A stretch of DNA of 28,060 bases from Priapulus caudatus (GCF_000485595.1 NW_014577256.1:375451-403510); one strand, 5' to 3'; positions 23,747 through 28,060 are shown, counted from the first letter of the stretch. Numbers and translations are program-made. Notes: generated by a model from the sequence alone, not told the origin.

Positions 23747-25849
23747 ATGTGTGCATGTGTGCGTGCGCATGGGTCTGTATGTGCTTGTGTGTGTGTGCAT
23801 GTGTGAGTGGTAGTGTGAGCGTGTGTGTGCATGTGTTAGTGGTAGCGTGAGCATGTGTGTGAGTGTGTGCACATGTGTAGATGTGTGCATGTATGTGTGT
23901 GATCTGTGAAGAAAGTAGTCCCTGCCACAAGCCATTGCGTAGCCAGAGATGAGGGTGATCATGAGAGAGGAGGGTAGAGAGAGGAGAGAGAAAGAGAGAG
24001 AGGAAGCCGTAGTTGTTTCACAGTCACTATTATTACTGTCGCAATCTTTATTTAGGCCATTCCACAGTGTGGATACATTCCTAAACAAATGATTCAGTTG
24101 TCGTGTACATGGGATTTAGACAGTGCCAGGATGATGTTGTGACTAACAACCCTGCTTGTTTCAGGAGTCTGGTTTAATCTCCTAGATGCAGTGGCAAAGC
24201 TGGCTCTCATCTGCAATGTGAGTATCCATCGATAACGTTTTGATATGTGGAAAATATTTTACGAAATGTGCAGCCAGCCTTCACAAGTGCTAACTAGTTG
24301 CATCGTTGTTTCAAGCCATTTACATTAACTTTATGCTGTATTATCTATTATTATTTTTTATTTATTTAACTTTATTATTTTGCTGCTTACTGCGTTATTC
24401 ATTTTTATTAATAGCACTATTCTCAAAATGGGAATTTGCATCGAAAATGCAAGTACTAGTAAATGAATCTTGAATAAAACTATACAAATAGTTAACGTTT
24501 ACTAGCATTCATCCTTTATCACCAACATTTATAGATATTTTATGGTTGTAATCGGCCATTAGAACAAAACTACAGATCAGAGGAGCACGTGTGTGATATA
24601 TACTTATGCTGTGATACACATTATTCCCATGACCACCAAATTGTGCTATCTTAATGCTGCTGTGCACTGAGGTACAGAGAGAATCACATGTGCATGTTTC
24701 TTGCAGGCCTTCGTGATAGCGTTTACGTCAGACTTCATCCCACGCCTCGTCTACACGATCACGCAGTCTCCTGACGGCGGCCTTACTGGCTACGTCGTCT
24801 ACAGCTTGTCAGAATTCGACACAGCCGACTTTGCCAACAGCTCGGCACCAGACAATCCATTGTCCCTCGGCTACCCTGTCTCCATCTGCAGGTTAGATAT
24901 AGAAATTTCTGGCATCGGTCTATTCTTATCTCATTGGCATTGAATTCATGTTGGTGAATTAGAATACGTGCCCCCTGAGCCCCAAAATTATGTACATGCT
25001 TTTCTTTTTGCAATTACCTCTTCTATATCATTTTGCATTTTGGCCTAGCAATTATATTTTCATCCCTCTGCCTAAATTTTGCTAACCCAATTCTCTTTCT
25101 CTTCATACTCACTCTTCCTTCTCTTTCTCTCTCTCGCCCTCTCCCTCTTCCCCCCCTCTCCTCTCTCTCTCTCTTTCTCTCCATACTCACTCTTCCTTTT
25201 TTCTCTCTTCCACTCTCTCTCTCTCTCTCTCTCACTGCCTGTGTATGTGCTCCCTTTATTGCTTTCGTACGTTTTTATATTGTTTATCTGCTTGCTATGC
25301 AGGTATAAGGATTACAGGTACCCACCAACGTCGGATAAGCCCTACAGACACACCGAGCACCACTGGCACGTGTTCGCAGCCAGACTTGCATTTGTCGTCG
25401 TGTTTGAGGTAAGGTGTTCACGAGTCTGTGGCTAAACTTTCATATCTGTGGTGGTTGTGAATAGTGTAGAGGCCCGTTGTCAGAACCATAAATAGTCGTA
25501 TTCCTAGGACAGGATGTGGTGTGTAAAACCACATGTGATATAGTGATATCTCACTTTTGTGATAGTCATGACTATTTATGATGTTTCTGACAGCAGGCTC
25601 CCAGACAATATTCTGTGCTGTTCATTGACATCCTTTCCACATCGTTGTTGTGTGACGCCGTCACGCTGTAGTGGACCGTTGGTTATTCCAAGATGTTGCA
25701 GTGACTGCAGCGTTGCTGAACCGATCGTATTCTGTGCTGTATTTCAGAACGTGGTCGTCGCGGTAACGATCCTCATCCGCTGGCTCATCCCCGACATTCC
25801 ACAGGATGTGCTGGAGAAAATGCGACGTGAGAAGTACATTCGCAACCAC
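1541..25849 (+). CDS. ANO: anoctamin (TMEM16 family), 23 coding exons, 895 codons to the end of exon 23
   Basis: Joining 23 exons gives one uninterrupted 2685-nt frame, with every intron GT-AG and every phase consistent. The order matches the anoctamin family: cytosolic dimerisation domain (residues about 60-315, with the [13 protein letters not shown] and [17 protein letters not shown] motifs), TM1 after RNYFGEK, an extracellular Cys-rich loop, TM2-TM10, and a short cytosolic tail. Calcium ligands known from mouse TMEM16A are all present: N642/E646 in TM6, E691/E694 in TM7, E723/D727 in TM8. Family members are dimeric plasma-membrane calcium-activated chloride channels or phospholipid scramblases. 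The TM6 region resembles vertebrate ANO1/2, but orthology is not settled. ATG 1541 is the first ATG after an in-frame TGA at 1496-1498. The C-terminal end is unresolved (see 25850-25876). The family call is near certain; the subfamily is not. Confidence 0.95.
1709..2403 (+). other. intron 1, with GGGTTA and TGTAAT repeats
   Basis: This 695-bp intron holds scattered GGGTTAGGGTTA-like units at about 1765-1880. An AT-rich tract of TGTAAT/TGTATT words runs from about 2270 to 2375 and reaches close to the exon 2 acceptor. Open frames seen across it come from this low complexity and are not coding. Confidence 0.7.
2404..2550 (+). CDS. ANO: anoctamin exon 2 (dimerisation domain start)
   Basis: 49 codons, phase 0 at both ends, acceptor CCACAG and donor GTATAT. 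It carries the family signature [14 protein letters not shown] followed by [16 protein letters not shown], the first strand and helix of the anoctamin cytosolic domain. This is the first exon that identifies the gene. Intron 2 after it is the longest in the gene (5367 bp). Confidence 0.95.
2551..6214 (+). other. first part of intron 2, no gene recognised
   Basis: I see no exon or protein-coding pattern here. It contains a GT run followed by a poly(G) run at about 4440-4462, a GA-rich patch at about 4261-4345, short C runs (about 4938, 5946) and the 39-bp minisatellite listed separately. The several 60-120 codon open frames have no recognisable motif and low-complexity composition. Confidence 0.6.
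5221..5347. repeat. 39-bp CA-rich minisatellite, three copies
   Basis: Three tandem units of exactly 39 bp, marked by CTGCATGCC recurring with its G at 5259, 5298 and 5337. Each unit is a CACACA run followed by CCACCTCCACACACACTGCA; the third copy has G for C in CCACCTCC. A poly(C) run precedes it. Because 39 is a multiple of three, it creates long false open frames on both strands. Confidence 0.85.
6443..6462 (+). promoter_or_regulatory. three direct half-sites with 1-bp spacing (DR1-like)
   Basis: GGGTCA, GGGTCA and AGGTCA start at 6443, 6450 and 6457, each separated by a single A. This matches the direct-repeat-1 arrangement bound by RXR and HNF4-type nuclear receptors. It sits within a repeat, so it may be a passive part of that repeat; binding is inference. 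Confidence 0.35.
6922..6995 (+). repeat. tRNA-derived relic (SINE-like) with A and B boxes
   Basis: An A-box match, TAGCCCAACGG, lies at 6929-6939. A B-box match, GGATCGAATCC (one mismatch from GGTTCGAATCC), lies at 6972-6982, at tRNA-like spacing. The B box is flanked by a 4-bp TGGG/CCCA stem. A run of six T at 6990-6995 would stop RNA polymerase III. No 7-bp acceptor stem pairs, so this is not a working tRNA but a tRNA-derived relic or SINE head. Confidence 0.5.
7918..8013 (+). CDS. ANO: anoctamin exon 3 (HAPWEVL motif)
   Basis: 32 codons, phase 0 at both ends, acceptor GTTGCAG, donor GTGAGA. It encodes [20 protein letters not shown], one of the best conserved stretches of the anoctamin cytosolic domain. 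Intron 3 (1912 bp) follows; it holds the nested elements at 8102-8912, a TG run and otherwise nothing I recognise. Confidence 0.95.
8102..8912. mobile_element. outer inverted-repeat element, interrupted by another
   Basis: GCATGTCATGACGG at 8102-8115 is perfectly inverted at 8899-8912. Homology continues inward less perfectly through GTTGGCCTAC and CCCATTTCG(C/T)CTAC words. The left half has three copies of the CCCATTTCG-type word. Without the 438-bp insertion at 8245-8682 it would be about 370 bp, a MITE-like size. No clear target-site duplication could be chosen because the end itself is partly palindromic. Confidence 0.6.
8245..8682. mobile_element. Harbinger-like MITE nested in the 8102-8912 element
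   Basis: Ends beginning AGCC(C/T)GGCGCACATTGCCG are inverted over about 27 bp with two mismatches. A 3-bp direct repeat TAA flanks them (8242-8244 and 8683-8685), as expected for the TWA target sites of PIF/Harbinger elements. The interior is filled with variants of GAACATTGTTCG and GGCAATGTGCG in both orientations, so the whole element could form a dense secondary structure. It has no coding capacity. Confidence 0.7.
8991..9032. repeat. (GT)n microsatellite
   Basis: About 40 bp of near-pure GT within intron 3, just downstream of the nested elements. Confidence 0.9.
9926..9970 (+). CDS. ANO: anoctamin exon 4 (microexon)
   Basis: 15 codons, phase 0 at both ends, donor GTAACT. Three in-frame acceptors lie within 9 bp, giving starts at 9917, 9923 or 9926. 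I chose 9926 because the perfect branch site TACTAAC (9906-9912) is too close to the first one. It encodes a charged linker ([15 protein letters not shown]) in a variable part of the cytosolic domain. The following 400-bp intron shows only AT-rich sequence. Confidence 0.75.
10371..10421 (+). CDS. ANO: anoctamin exon 5 (microexon)
   Basis: 17 codons ([17 protein letters not shown]), phase 0 at both ends, acceptor TTTCAG, donor GTGTGT. It is an acidic, variable linker of the cytosolic domain. Support comes from phase compatibility with exons 4 and 6 and good splice sites rather than from a family motif, so it could be skipped or slightly different. The following 432-bp intron holds nothing recognisable. 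Confidence 0.65.
10854..11017 (+). CDS. ANO: anoctamin exon 6
   Basis: Phase 0 start after TTGTTAG; ends in phase 2 at a GTGCGT donor. It encodes a hydrophobic/aromatic stretch ([18 protein letters not shown]) and then [12 protein letters not shown], the family's FTxxxSRxxxxLF motif, completed by exon 7. The donor is weak (CT before GTGCGT), but only this position restores the motif and the frame. The open frame continuing to 11066 is intronic. The following intron is 378 bp without recognised content. Confidence 0.88.
11396..11514 (+). CDS. ANO: anoctamin exon 7 ([11 protein letters not shown] motif)
   Basis: Begins with one base completing the exon 6 codon and ends in phase 1 at GTAAAA. 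It encodes [20 protein letters not shown] and then DFILRRKKF, matching the conserved FF(S/D)xxxRSxIVxxIL helix. The acceptor has a perfect TACTAAC branch site at 11367-11373, with the branch A 23 nt before the AG. Intron 7 (5027 bp) contains the LINE and a foldback element; the stretch 11515-12106 shows no gene. Confidence 0.93.
12124..15477 (-). mobile_element. decayed non-LTR retrotransposon (CR1/L2-like LINE)
   Basis: Minus-strand element inserted antisense in intron 7. From 5' to 3' it shows a Ser/Asn-rich leader segment, an apurinic-type endonuclease and a reverse transcriptase with its C-terminal region. The 3' end has an AATAAA-like signal and runs into a (TA)n tract at 12107-12123. 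A similar (TA)n tract lies past the 5' side at 15594-15606. Its structure (endonuclease plus RT, no RNase H seen) and the words DFSKAF and GVPQ.TKLGP fit the CR1/L2 group. Exact ends and clade are uncertain. Confidence 0.85.
12374..15469 (-). pseudogene. LINE ORF2 remnant: endonuclease and reverse transcriptase
   Basis: Coding is broken into pieces. The segment 15469-14948 ends in TGA (14948-14950) within the endonuclease start ([10 protein letters not shown]), and the same frame continues to about 14740. A frameshift there moves to the frame 14753-13623, which holds the endonuclease motifs ITGDFN and LSDHLCI. A second frameshift with a probable small deletion near 13680 leads into the RT frame (13642-12944), with VTDFSKAFD (motif A). 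Motif C reads YVDN in place of YVDD: an AAT codon at 13139-13141, one transition from Asp. A TAG at 12944-12946 interrupts the frame before the C-terminal segment (12877-12374). This copy cannot make active enzyme. Confidence 0.88.
15597..16425. mobile_element. foldback element with about 275-bp inverted arms
   Basis: The left arm (15597-15871) and right arm (16153-16425) are inverted copies with roughly 85-90% identity by eye. Both outer ends read ATATATATCAAGAGCTAATA going inward, and both inner ends finish at CTTTTGCGGGT. About 280 bp of unrelated sequence separates the arms. No protein is encoded. The outer ends lie in TA-rich sequence, so a target duplication (TA or longer) cannot be fixed. 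The right end stops about 115 bp before exon 8. Confidence 0.8.
16427..16499. repeat. GTGT/GCGT simple repeat
   Basis: A (GT)n run followed by (GTGC)n, directly beside the right end of the foldback element and 42 bp upstream of the exon 8 start. Confidence 0.9.
16542..16597 (+). CDS. ANO: anoctamin exon 8 (YPLH motif)
   Basis: 56 nt; two bases complete the glycine codon begun in exon 7, and it ends in phase 0 at GTGAGC. It encodes [18 protein letters not shown], matching the family's GxxxLLxxxVYxxAYPLHDG segment. The acceptor GGGTTGCAG lies just after the simple repeat. Intron 8 is 225 bp. Confidence 0.93.
16823..16926 (+). CDS. ANO: anoctamin exon 9 (pre-TM1 cytosolic segment)
   Basis: 104 nt, phase 0 start after GTTATTTAG, phase 2 end at GTGAGA. 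It encodes [20 protein letters not shown], matching the family's L(Y/F)xxWA...YQP(I/L)xxIR lead into TM1. Intron 9 is 628 bp and includes an optional 120-nt extension of exon 10 (see findings). Confidence 0.94.
17555..17689 (+). CDS. ANO: anoctamin exon 10 (TM1)
   Basis: 135 nt; starts with the base completing Arg, ends in phase 2 at GTACAG. It encodes [13 protein letters not shown], a family hallmark, followed by TM1 ([19 protein letters not shown]) and the start of the first extracellular loop. The frame is open upstream as far as 17409, which allows a longer form from acceptor 17434. Intron 10 after it is 2050 bp. Confidence 0.96.
17690..18679 (+). other. first half of intron 10, no gene recognised
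   Basis: About 1 kb without coding signal or clear repeat structure. Scattered GTGAGTGA/CATGAGTGA words near 17920-18030 resemble the complement of the minisatellite unit that follows, but do not form a regular array. Confidence 0.5.
18680..19165. repeat. 16-bp minisatellite (CCTCAACATGACCTAC-like units)
   Basis: A degenerate tandem array. From about 18740 to 18990 the units are almost all exactly 16 bp, around the core CAACATGAC, with a few 15-bp exceptions. Further right the core drifts to CAGCATGA and CAGCACGAG, and the period becomes irregular, with a larger duplicated unit (CCACAGCACGAGTG at about 19081 and 19112). It lies wholly within intron 10. Confidence 0.85.
19740..19900 (+). CDS. 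ANO: anoctamin exon 11 (Cys-rich extracellular loop, TM2 start)
   Basis: 161 nt; the first base completes Ser after GTATTGTAG, and it ends in phase 1 at GTGAGT. It encodes the first extracellular loop with cysteines 366, 375, 378, 382 and 391 and a glycosylation sequon N371-I-T, then [21 protein letters not shown] (start of TM2). The cysteine spacing matches the disulfide-bonded family loop. Intron 11 is 163 bp. Confidence 0.96.
20064..20146 (+). CDS. ANO: anoctamin exon 12 (end of TM2)
   Basis: 83 nt; phase 1 start after TTTTCAG, phase 0 end at GTAAGC. It encodes [20 protein letters not shown], the family's FLExWKR..xxxxxWD(L/T) segment ending TM2. Intron 12 is 416 bp without recognised content. 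Confidence 0.95.
20563..20712 (+). CDS. ANO: anoctamin exon 13 (EHPRPEF, TM3 start)
   Basis: 50 codons, phase 0 at both ends, acceptor TTCCACAG, donor GTATGC. It encodes EHPRPEF, as in the family's (E/D)xPRPE(F/Y), a short basic intracellular loop, and the beginning of TM3 ([12 protein letters not shown]). The loop is shorter than in vertebrate ANO1. Intron 13 (305 bp) starts with a poly(T) run. Confidence 0.95.
21018..21182 (+). CDS. ANO: anoctamin exon 14 (TM3-TM4)
   Basis: 55 codons, phase 0 at both ends, acceptor ATTGCAG, donor GTAAGT. It completes TM3 ([20 protein letters not shown]; the YRI motif is conserved) and encodes most of TM4 ([15 protein letters not shown]). Intron 14 is 238 bp. 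Confidence 0.95.
21421..21457 (+). CDS. ANO: anoctamin exon 15 (TM4-TM5 loop)
   Basis: 37 nt, phase 0 start after CCATGTAG, phase 1 end at GTGAGT. It encodes [12 protein letters not shown], matching the family's (I/V)Y..(V/I)Axx(L/M)T pattern after TM4. The exon is short but is required for frame and homology. Intron 15 is 209 bp. Confidence 0.93.
21667..21778 (+). CDS. ANO: anoctamin exon 16 (TM5)
   Basis: 112 nt, phase 1 start after GATGCAG, phase 2 end at GTAAAT. It encodes [20 protein letters not shown], then [11 protein letters not shown]. The family form is (F/Y)(E/D)xxLxxKxFLxxFVNxxxxxFYxAFxKG, that is, TM5. Intron 16 is 431 bp without recognised content. Confidence 0.96.
22210..22365 (+). 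CDS. ANO: anoctamin exon 17 (TM6, calcium ligands N642 and E646)
   Basis: 156 nt, phase 2 start after CTTACAG, phase 2 end at GTTAGT. It encodes GYPGDP, the conserved EEC.PGGCL motif and TM6 ([17 protein letters not shown]), followed by NNSIE. N642 and E646 occupy the places of mouse TMEM16A N650 and E654, which bind calcium. A 45-bp (GTT)n run sits 26 bp after the donor in intron 17 (478 bp). Confidence 0.97.
22391..22436. repeat. (GTT)15 microsatellite in intron 17
   Basis: Fifteen uninterrupted GTT units starting 26 bp after the exon 17 donor. It keeps the exon 17 frame open as polyvaline and would add this if the intron were retained; an unspliced product is not implied. Confidence 0.92.
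22844..22980 (+). CDS. ANO: anoctamin exon 18 (TM6-TM7 loop, calcium ligands E691 and E694)
   Basis: 137 nt, phase 2 start after TTTTTTCAG, phase 1 end at GTGAGT. It encodes the basic cytosolic loop (RFVRRIMF), then WVRDF and GLFPEYLEL at the start of TM7. E691-Y-L-E694 corresponds to E702 and E705 of mouse TMEM16A, both calcium ligands. The loop is three residues shorter than in ANO1. The following open frame to 23108 is intronic; intron 18 is 322 bp. Confidence 0.97.
23303..23455 (+). CDS. ANO: anoctamin exon 19 (TM7-TM8, calcium ligands E723 and D727)
   Basis: 153 nt, phase 1 start after ATCAACAG, phase 1 end at GTGTGT. It encodes [20 protein letters not shown] and [12 protein letters not shown], among the most conserved stretches of the family. 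E723 and D727 match E734 and D738 of mouse TMEM16A. The 29-residue gap from E694 equals that in TMEM16A. The donor opens directly into a long GT-rich tract. Confidence 0.98.
23456..23905. repeat. GT-rich degenerate minisatellite at the exon 19 donor
   Basis: About 450 bp of GTGTGT interspersed with GCGT, GCATGT and recurring GAGTGGTAGCATGAGC-type words (about 23641, 23806, 23841). It begins at the donor itself and fills most of the 709-bp intron 19. Long His/Thr or Cys/Val frames on both strands come from it. A GAGA-rich patch follows at about 23965-24003. Confidence 0.9.
24165..24217 (+). CDS. ANO: anoctamin exon 20 (TM9 start)
   Basis: 53 nt, phase 1 start after TTTCAG, phase 0 end at GTGAGT. 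It encodes [18 protein letters not shown], following RAKDIG of exon 19 as in the family. A branch-site-like GACTAAC (24141-24147) precedes it. Intron 20 is 489 bp, AT-rich, nothing else seen. Confidence 0.95.
24707..24891 (+). CDS. ANO: anoctamin exon 21 (TM9 and last extracellular loop)
   Basis: 185 nt, phase 0 start after CTTGCAG, phase 2 end at GTTAGA. It encodes [16 protein letters not shown], an anoctamin hallmark, and then the last extracellular loop, with a sequon N808-S-S and ending in a conserved ICR. Intron 21 (411 bp) carries the CT-rich tract. Confidence 0.97.
25085..25242. repeat. CT-rich tract with a duplicated segment, intron 21
   Basis: About 160 bp of CTCTCT and TTTCTC. The words CATACTCACTCTTCCTT appear twice (about 25105 and 25182), showing a local duplication. 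It lies 60 bp upstream of the exon 22 acceptor and provides an unusually long pyrimidine tract. Confidence 0.85.
25303..25408 (+). CDS. ANO: anoctamin exon 22 (TM10 start)
   Basis: 106 nt, phase 2 start after CTATGCAG, phase 0 end at GTAAGG. It encodes YKDYRYPP (family CRYxDxRxPP), then [17 protein letters not shown], the beginning of TM10. Intron 22 is 339 bp without recognised content. Confidence 0.96.
25748..25849 (+). CDS. ANO: anoctamin exon 23 (end of TM10 and tail)
   Basis: 34 codons, phase 0 start after TATTTCAG. It encodes [20 protein letters not shown], then [14 protein letters not shown], matching the family's W(L/V)IPDIPxD....REK tail. A consensus donor (CAC then GTGAGT at 25850) ends it. 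If this donor is used, further coding sequence lies downstream; if not, the frame stops at 25876. Confidence 0.93.
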
Positions 25850-25876
25850 GTGAGTGCTGCGCTCGTGCGATACTAG
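25850..25876 (+). CDS. ANO: alternative C terminus by read-through of the exon 23 donor
   Basis: If the GTGAGT at 25850 is not spliced, translation adds eight residues (VSAALVRY) and stops at TAG 25874-25876, giving a 903-residue protein. That is a normal length for the family, but the strong donor argues that at least some transcripts continue to another exon. Confidence 0.35.
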   Translation: MSAALVRY

Positions 25877-26180
25877 AATGTTGCTGTCACCCGTCGCTAG
25901 ATGGCAGCAGTTGTGCTGTACGTGTCTGTGAAAACCTGAGCCATCAGTGTGGGTGAATTGATTCTTTGAATTAATCTCACAACACTGCTAAACACATGAT
26001 GTTAATATACGGCAGATCTTCGTGATGTTTTGGTGACATTGAGTTAATTTTCTTGGTCTTCTTTGGCATAATGCCAATGGGAAAACATCAATGTGCTGTC
26101 GTGACAAGATCACATTGGTTTAAAAAGCTGCTATACAGGTGGGTTTTGACTTAAGACTTATCGATCAGCCATAAGCAATA
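25877..26180. other. 3' flank or intron 23, no gene recognised
   Basis: About 300 bp between the read-through stop and the next transposon. I see no poly(A) signal of the AATAAA type here and no further anoctamin exon; the nearest AATAAA (26418-26423) lies within the element. Confidence 0.5.
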
Positions 26181-26802
26181 GCAGGGCCGTAGTGGCCTCC
26201 CAAAAAGTGCCACTGCAGTAATGTGTAGCCGATGCAGGGGGTCTGGTGGTATTCCCCCAGAAAAATTTTCATGGCATTTCCTGCATTTTCAAGCTATGTT
26301 GAAAGCAACCAATTCTGATCATTTTAAAAGGTCAATTTGTAAATTTCAAAGAGGATTGTAGCTAAAGCTGATGTTTTGACTAAAGTATCTAAAATATATA
26401 TTATGAGTATGATAACTAATAAAACATTATTTACAAAATTGTATATACTATCAGTACATAATTATGAAAAATAAGCCTATTTTCAATCTGCATTTATACT
26501 TTCACTATGTACATCTGTATGTTTTGAAGTTTGAATTTGAATAGGCACATTGTCATATTAAATACACATTCCAAATCTTAGAGCACTGATATAACACCTC
26601 TAATTGATCAGTATTAATAGTAATACCAGACAGTCCAGTCAGATAACTTGTCATTTTGTTTTTTTATTATTCCAATTTTATCTTTTCTGCCTGGATGGCA
26701 ACTTACAAATTCTGAAATTACATTTTGTTCATCTACCTTGTCTAACATGTCTCGGTGCACATGCATGACCATTGCATTGTTGAGCCTTAACTGGGTCGTG
26801 CT

Positions 26803-27478
26803 GGGTCGGGGGGGGGGCACTCCATATATATTGCATGGTAGGTATGTGCCGCGGGAGAGACCCCCATTTTCAACCCTAACCCTAAACTTCCGTTCCAGTG
26901 CATCGCATTTTTAAGAATATCTCATTCCAGAGCATTAAGTTTAGTTATCATGCAGATCTTACATTTTTGCCGTTCCGGAGACCCTAGTTTTTAATATTTC
27001 CGTTCCAGTGCATCGTACTTCAGAATACGTTGAAGCCGGGCCGTCAAGGCATGCATGCAACGTGTGTGTGTTGTATGTGTGCGTGCGTGCGTGTGTTGTC
27101 TGTGTGTGTGTGTGTGTGTGCGTGTGTGCGTGTGCGTGTGCGTGTGCGTGCGCGTGCGTGCGTTAATCTCTCTCCAGGTCATGTTTTTTCTCCTCTACAT
27201 AATACAACAATTATTGGTTCAAGTGCTACAGCATAGATTTAAAGCAAATCACTGTTCCCCCCACAGTTCCGGAGACACCCTCTTTTAAACGTGTCCAGTG
27301 TCATAGCATTGAATTTCAACGAAATCCTAGTTCCGGAGACCTCCATTTAACAAACATTAGTTCCAGAGACCCCCATTTTCAGGTCTAAGTTAGTTTCAGA
27401 GCCCCCCCATTTTTGACTTTGCAGTGGCACATACTTACGATAATGTGGGGTGAGTGCCCCCCCCCCGGGGTTTCATCT
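26803..27478. mobile_element. inner inverted repeat within the 26181-27577 element
   Basis: A poly(G)-GCACTC arm with GTATGTGCC (about 26807-26850) is inverted as GGCACATAC...GAGTGCCCCCC (about 27426-27472). Between the arms, variants of GTTCCGGAGAC and GTTCCAGTGCATCG recur at least six times (about 26893, 26972, 27001, 27266, 27331, 27359). It may be a second element nested in the outer one, or part of the same composite. The arms match only in blocks. Confidence 0.5.
27055..27172. repeat. GT/GC simple repeat
   Basis: Degenerate (GT)n passing into (GTGC)n, inside the mobile element. Its open frames on both strands are low complexity and not coding. Confidence 0.9.
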
Positions 27479-27585
27479 CCTTGGTATATGTTGCTCCTTG
27501 GTTCCCTGCAGAATTTTTTTTCTCCAAAATAGTGCCACGGCAGTGCCGTGCTGCCGTGGTGGCCACTACGGCCCTGCAGCAATAG

Positions 27586-28037
27586 GCTAACCCTTGAAGG
27601 GCATCTGAACATTTATTTGCAGCATTACCGTATGTATTCTATTGGCTTACCTTCGCATGAAATGTTGATGTTTATTGTATCTATGTGGAGTGTAGACCTC
27701 AAATGACATGGAAGAATTAAACGTGAAGCCCAAATATTATATTTCCCATATTTAGATGAACTTAGAAGGCTAAGGCTGTAACGTTTCGTGTTAAAACGAT
27801 AAATAATGATAGTAATATTGAACATAAATGGTAGAAGAGGAGAAAGGTCTGCTATTACAGATGTGCATACTCGTATGGCTAGTGCAAAGCATTATAAATG
27901 TGCGCTTAGTTGAGGCCTGGACGTTTATAACCCAAGTTTACTTCAATGGCTGGTAATTATTGCTTCTAGGACAGATCATGCATTTAGCATTGCTGTATAC
28001 ATGCTATGTGCGTTGTCTCTTTTGTGATGCATACATG
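27586..28037. other. distal flank, candidate last exon only
   Basis: AT-rich sequence without a recognised gene. A good acceptor (TTTATTTGCAG ending at 27622) precedes 27 phase-0 codons and TGA 27704-27706, followed by ATTAAA at 27716. This could be a terminal exon but shows no family motif. Confidence 0.3.
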
Positions 28038-28060
28038 CACACACACACACACACACACAC
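28038..28060. repeat. (AC)n microsatellite at the window edge
   Basis: Pure CA dinucleotides running off the end of the window. Confidence 0.9.

Larger units (their letters stand above)
26181..27577. mobile_element. DNA transposon remnant with perfect 17-bp inverted ends (hAT-like)
   Basis: GCAGGGCCGTAGTGGCC at 26181-26197 is perfectly inverted at 27561-27577. AGCAATA flanks both sides directly (26174-26180 and 27578-27584), a 7-bp target duplication, or 8 bp if the terminal base is assigned differently. The CAGGGC-type end and the duplication length suggest the hAT superfamily, which is an inference. Near the right end CCACGGCAG and CTGCCGTGG form a 9-bp hairpin (27535-27559). No transposase is recognisable, so it is non-autonomous. 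Confidence 0.75.

Noticed and set aside
23305-24088. Long His/Thr-rich minus-strand frames up to 217 codons
   Set aside because: They read the GT-rich repeat of intron 19 and the antisense of exon 19; composition is purely repeat-driven.
1-28060. Prokaryotic features such as operons, CRISPR arrays, phage or toxin-antitoxin systems
   Set aside because: The window shows spliced GT-AG exons of an animal gene and eukaryotic retroelements; nothing prokaryotic is present.

Overview
The window is animal nuclear DNA. It carries one long, intron-rich gene on the + strand, embedded in introns and flanks full of transposon remains, simple repeats and TTAGGG-like tracts. The gene is an anoctamin (TMEM16 family). 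I could follow it through 23 coding exons (1541-25849) whose splice phases all agree: 2685 nt, 895 codons. The repeat content (a decayed CR1/L2-like LINE, several kinds of foldback elements, dispersed GGGTTA) suggests a marine invertebrate such as a sponge, cnidarian or invertebrate deuterostome. The species cannot be fixed from this sequence, and this placement is inference.

Layout. 1-112: possible tail of an upstream gene, ending at an AATAAA. 226-461: short inverted-repeat element. 462-1540: presumed promoter and 5' leader of the anoctamin gene, with a possible leader intron (861-1539). 1541-11514: exons 1-7, encoding the cytosolic N-terminal domain; introns 2 and 3 hold an about 1.2 kb repeat (6215-7381) with a tRNA-like insert, and a nested pair of elements (8102-8912 with 8245-8682 inside it). 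Intron 7 (5 kb) holds a dead LINE on the minus strand (12124-15477) next to a foldback element with about 275-bp arms (15597-16425). 16542-25849: exons 8-23, encoding the rest of the cytosolic domain and ten membrane segments; intron 10 carries a 16-bp minisatellite and intron 19 a 450-bp GT-rich tract. 25850-28060: unresolved 3' end, containing a 1.4 kb element with perfect 17-bp inverted ends (26181-27577).

Function. The predicted protein keeps the residues that bind the two activating calcium ions in TMEM16 proteins (N642/E646, E691/E694, E723/D727). A calcium-regulated chloride channel and/or lipid scramblase is therefore likely; which of the two cannot be read from the sequence. I found no operon, CRISPR array, phage or other novel multi-gene system. 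The items most worth checking are alternative splicing options in the anoctamin gene and the structured mobile elements.
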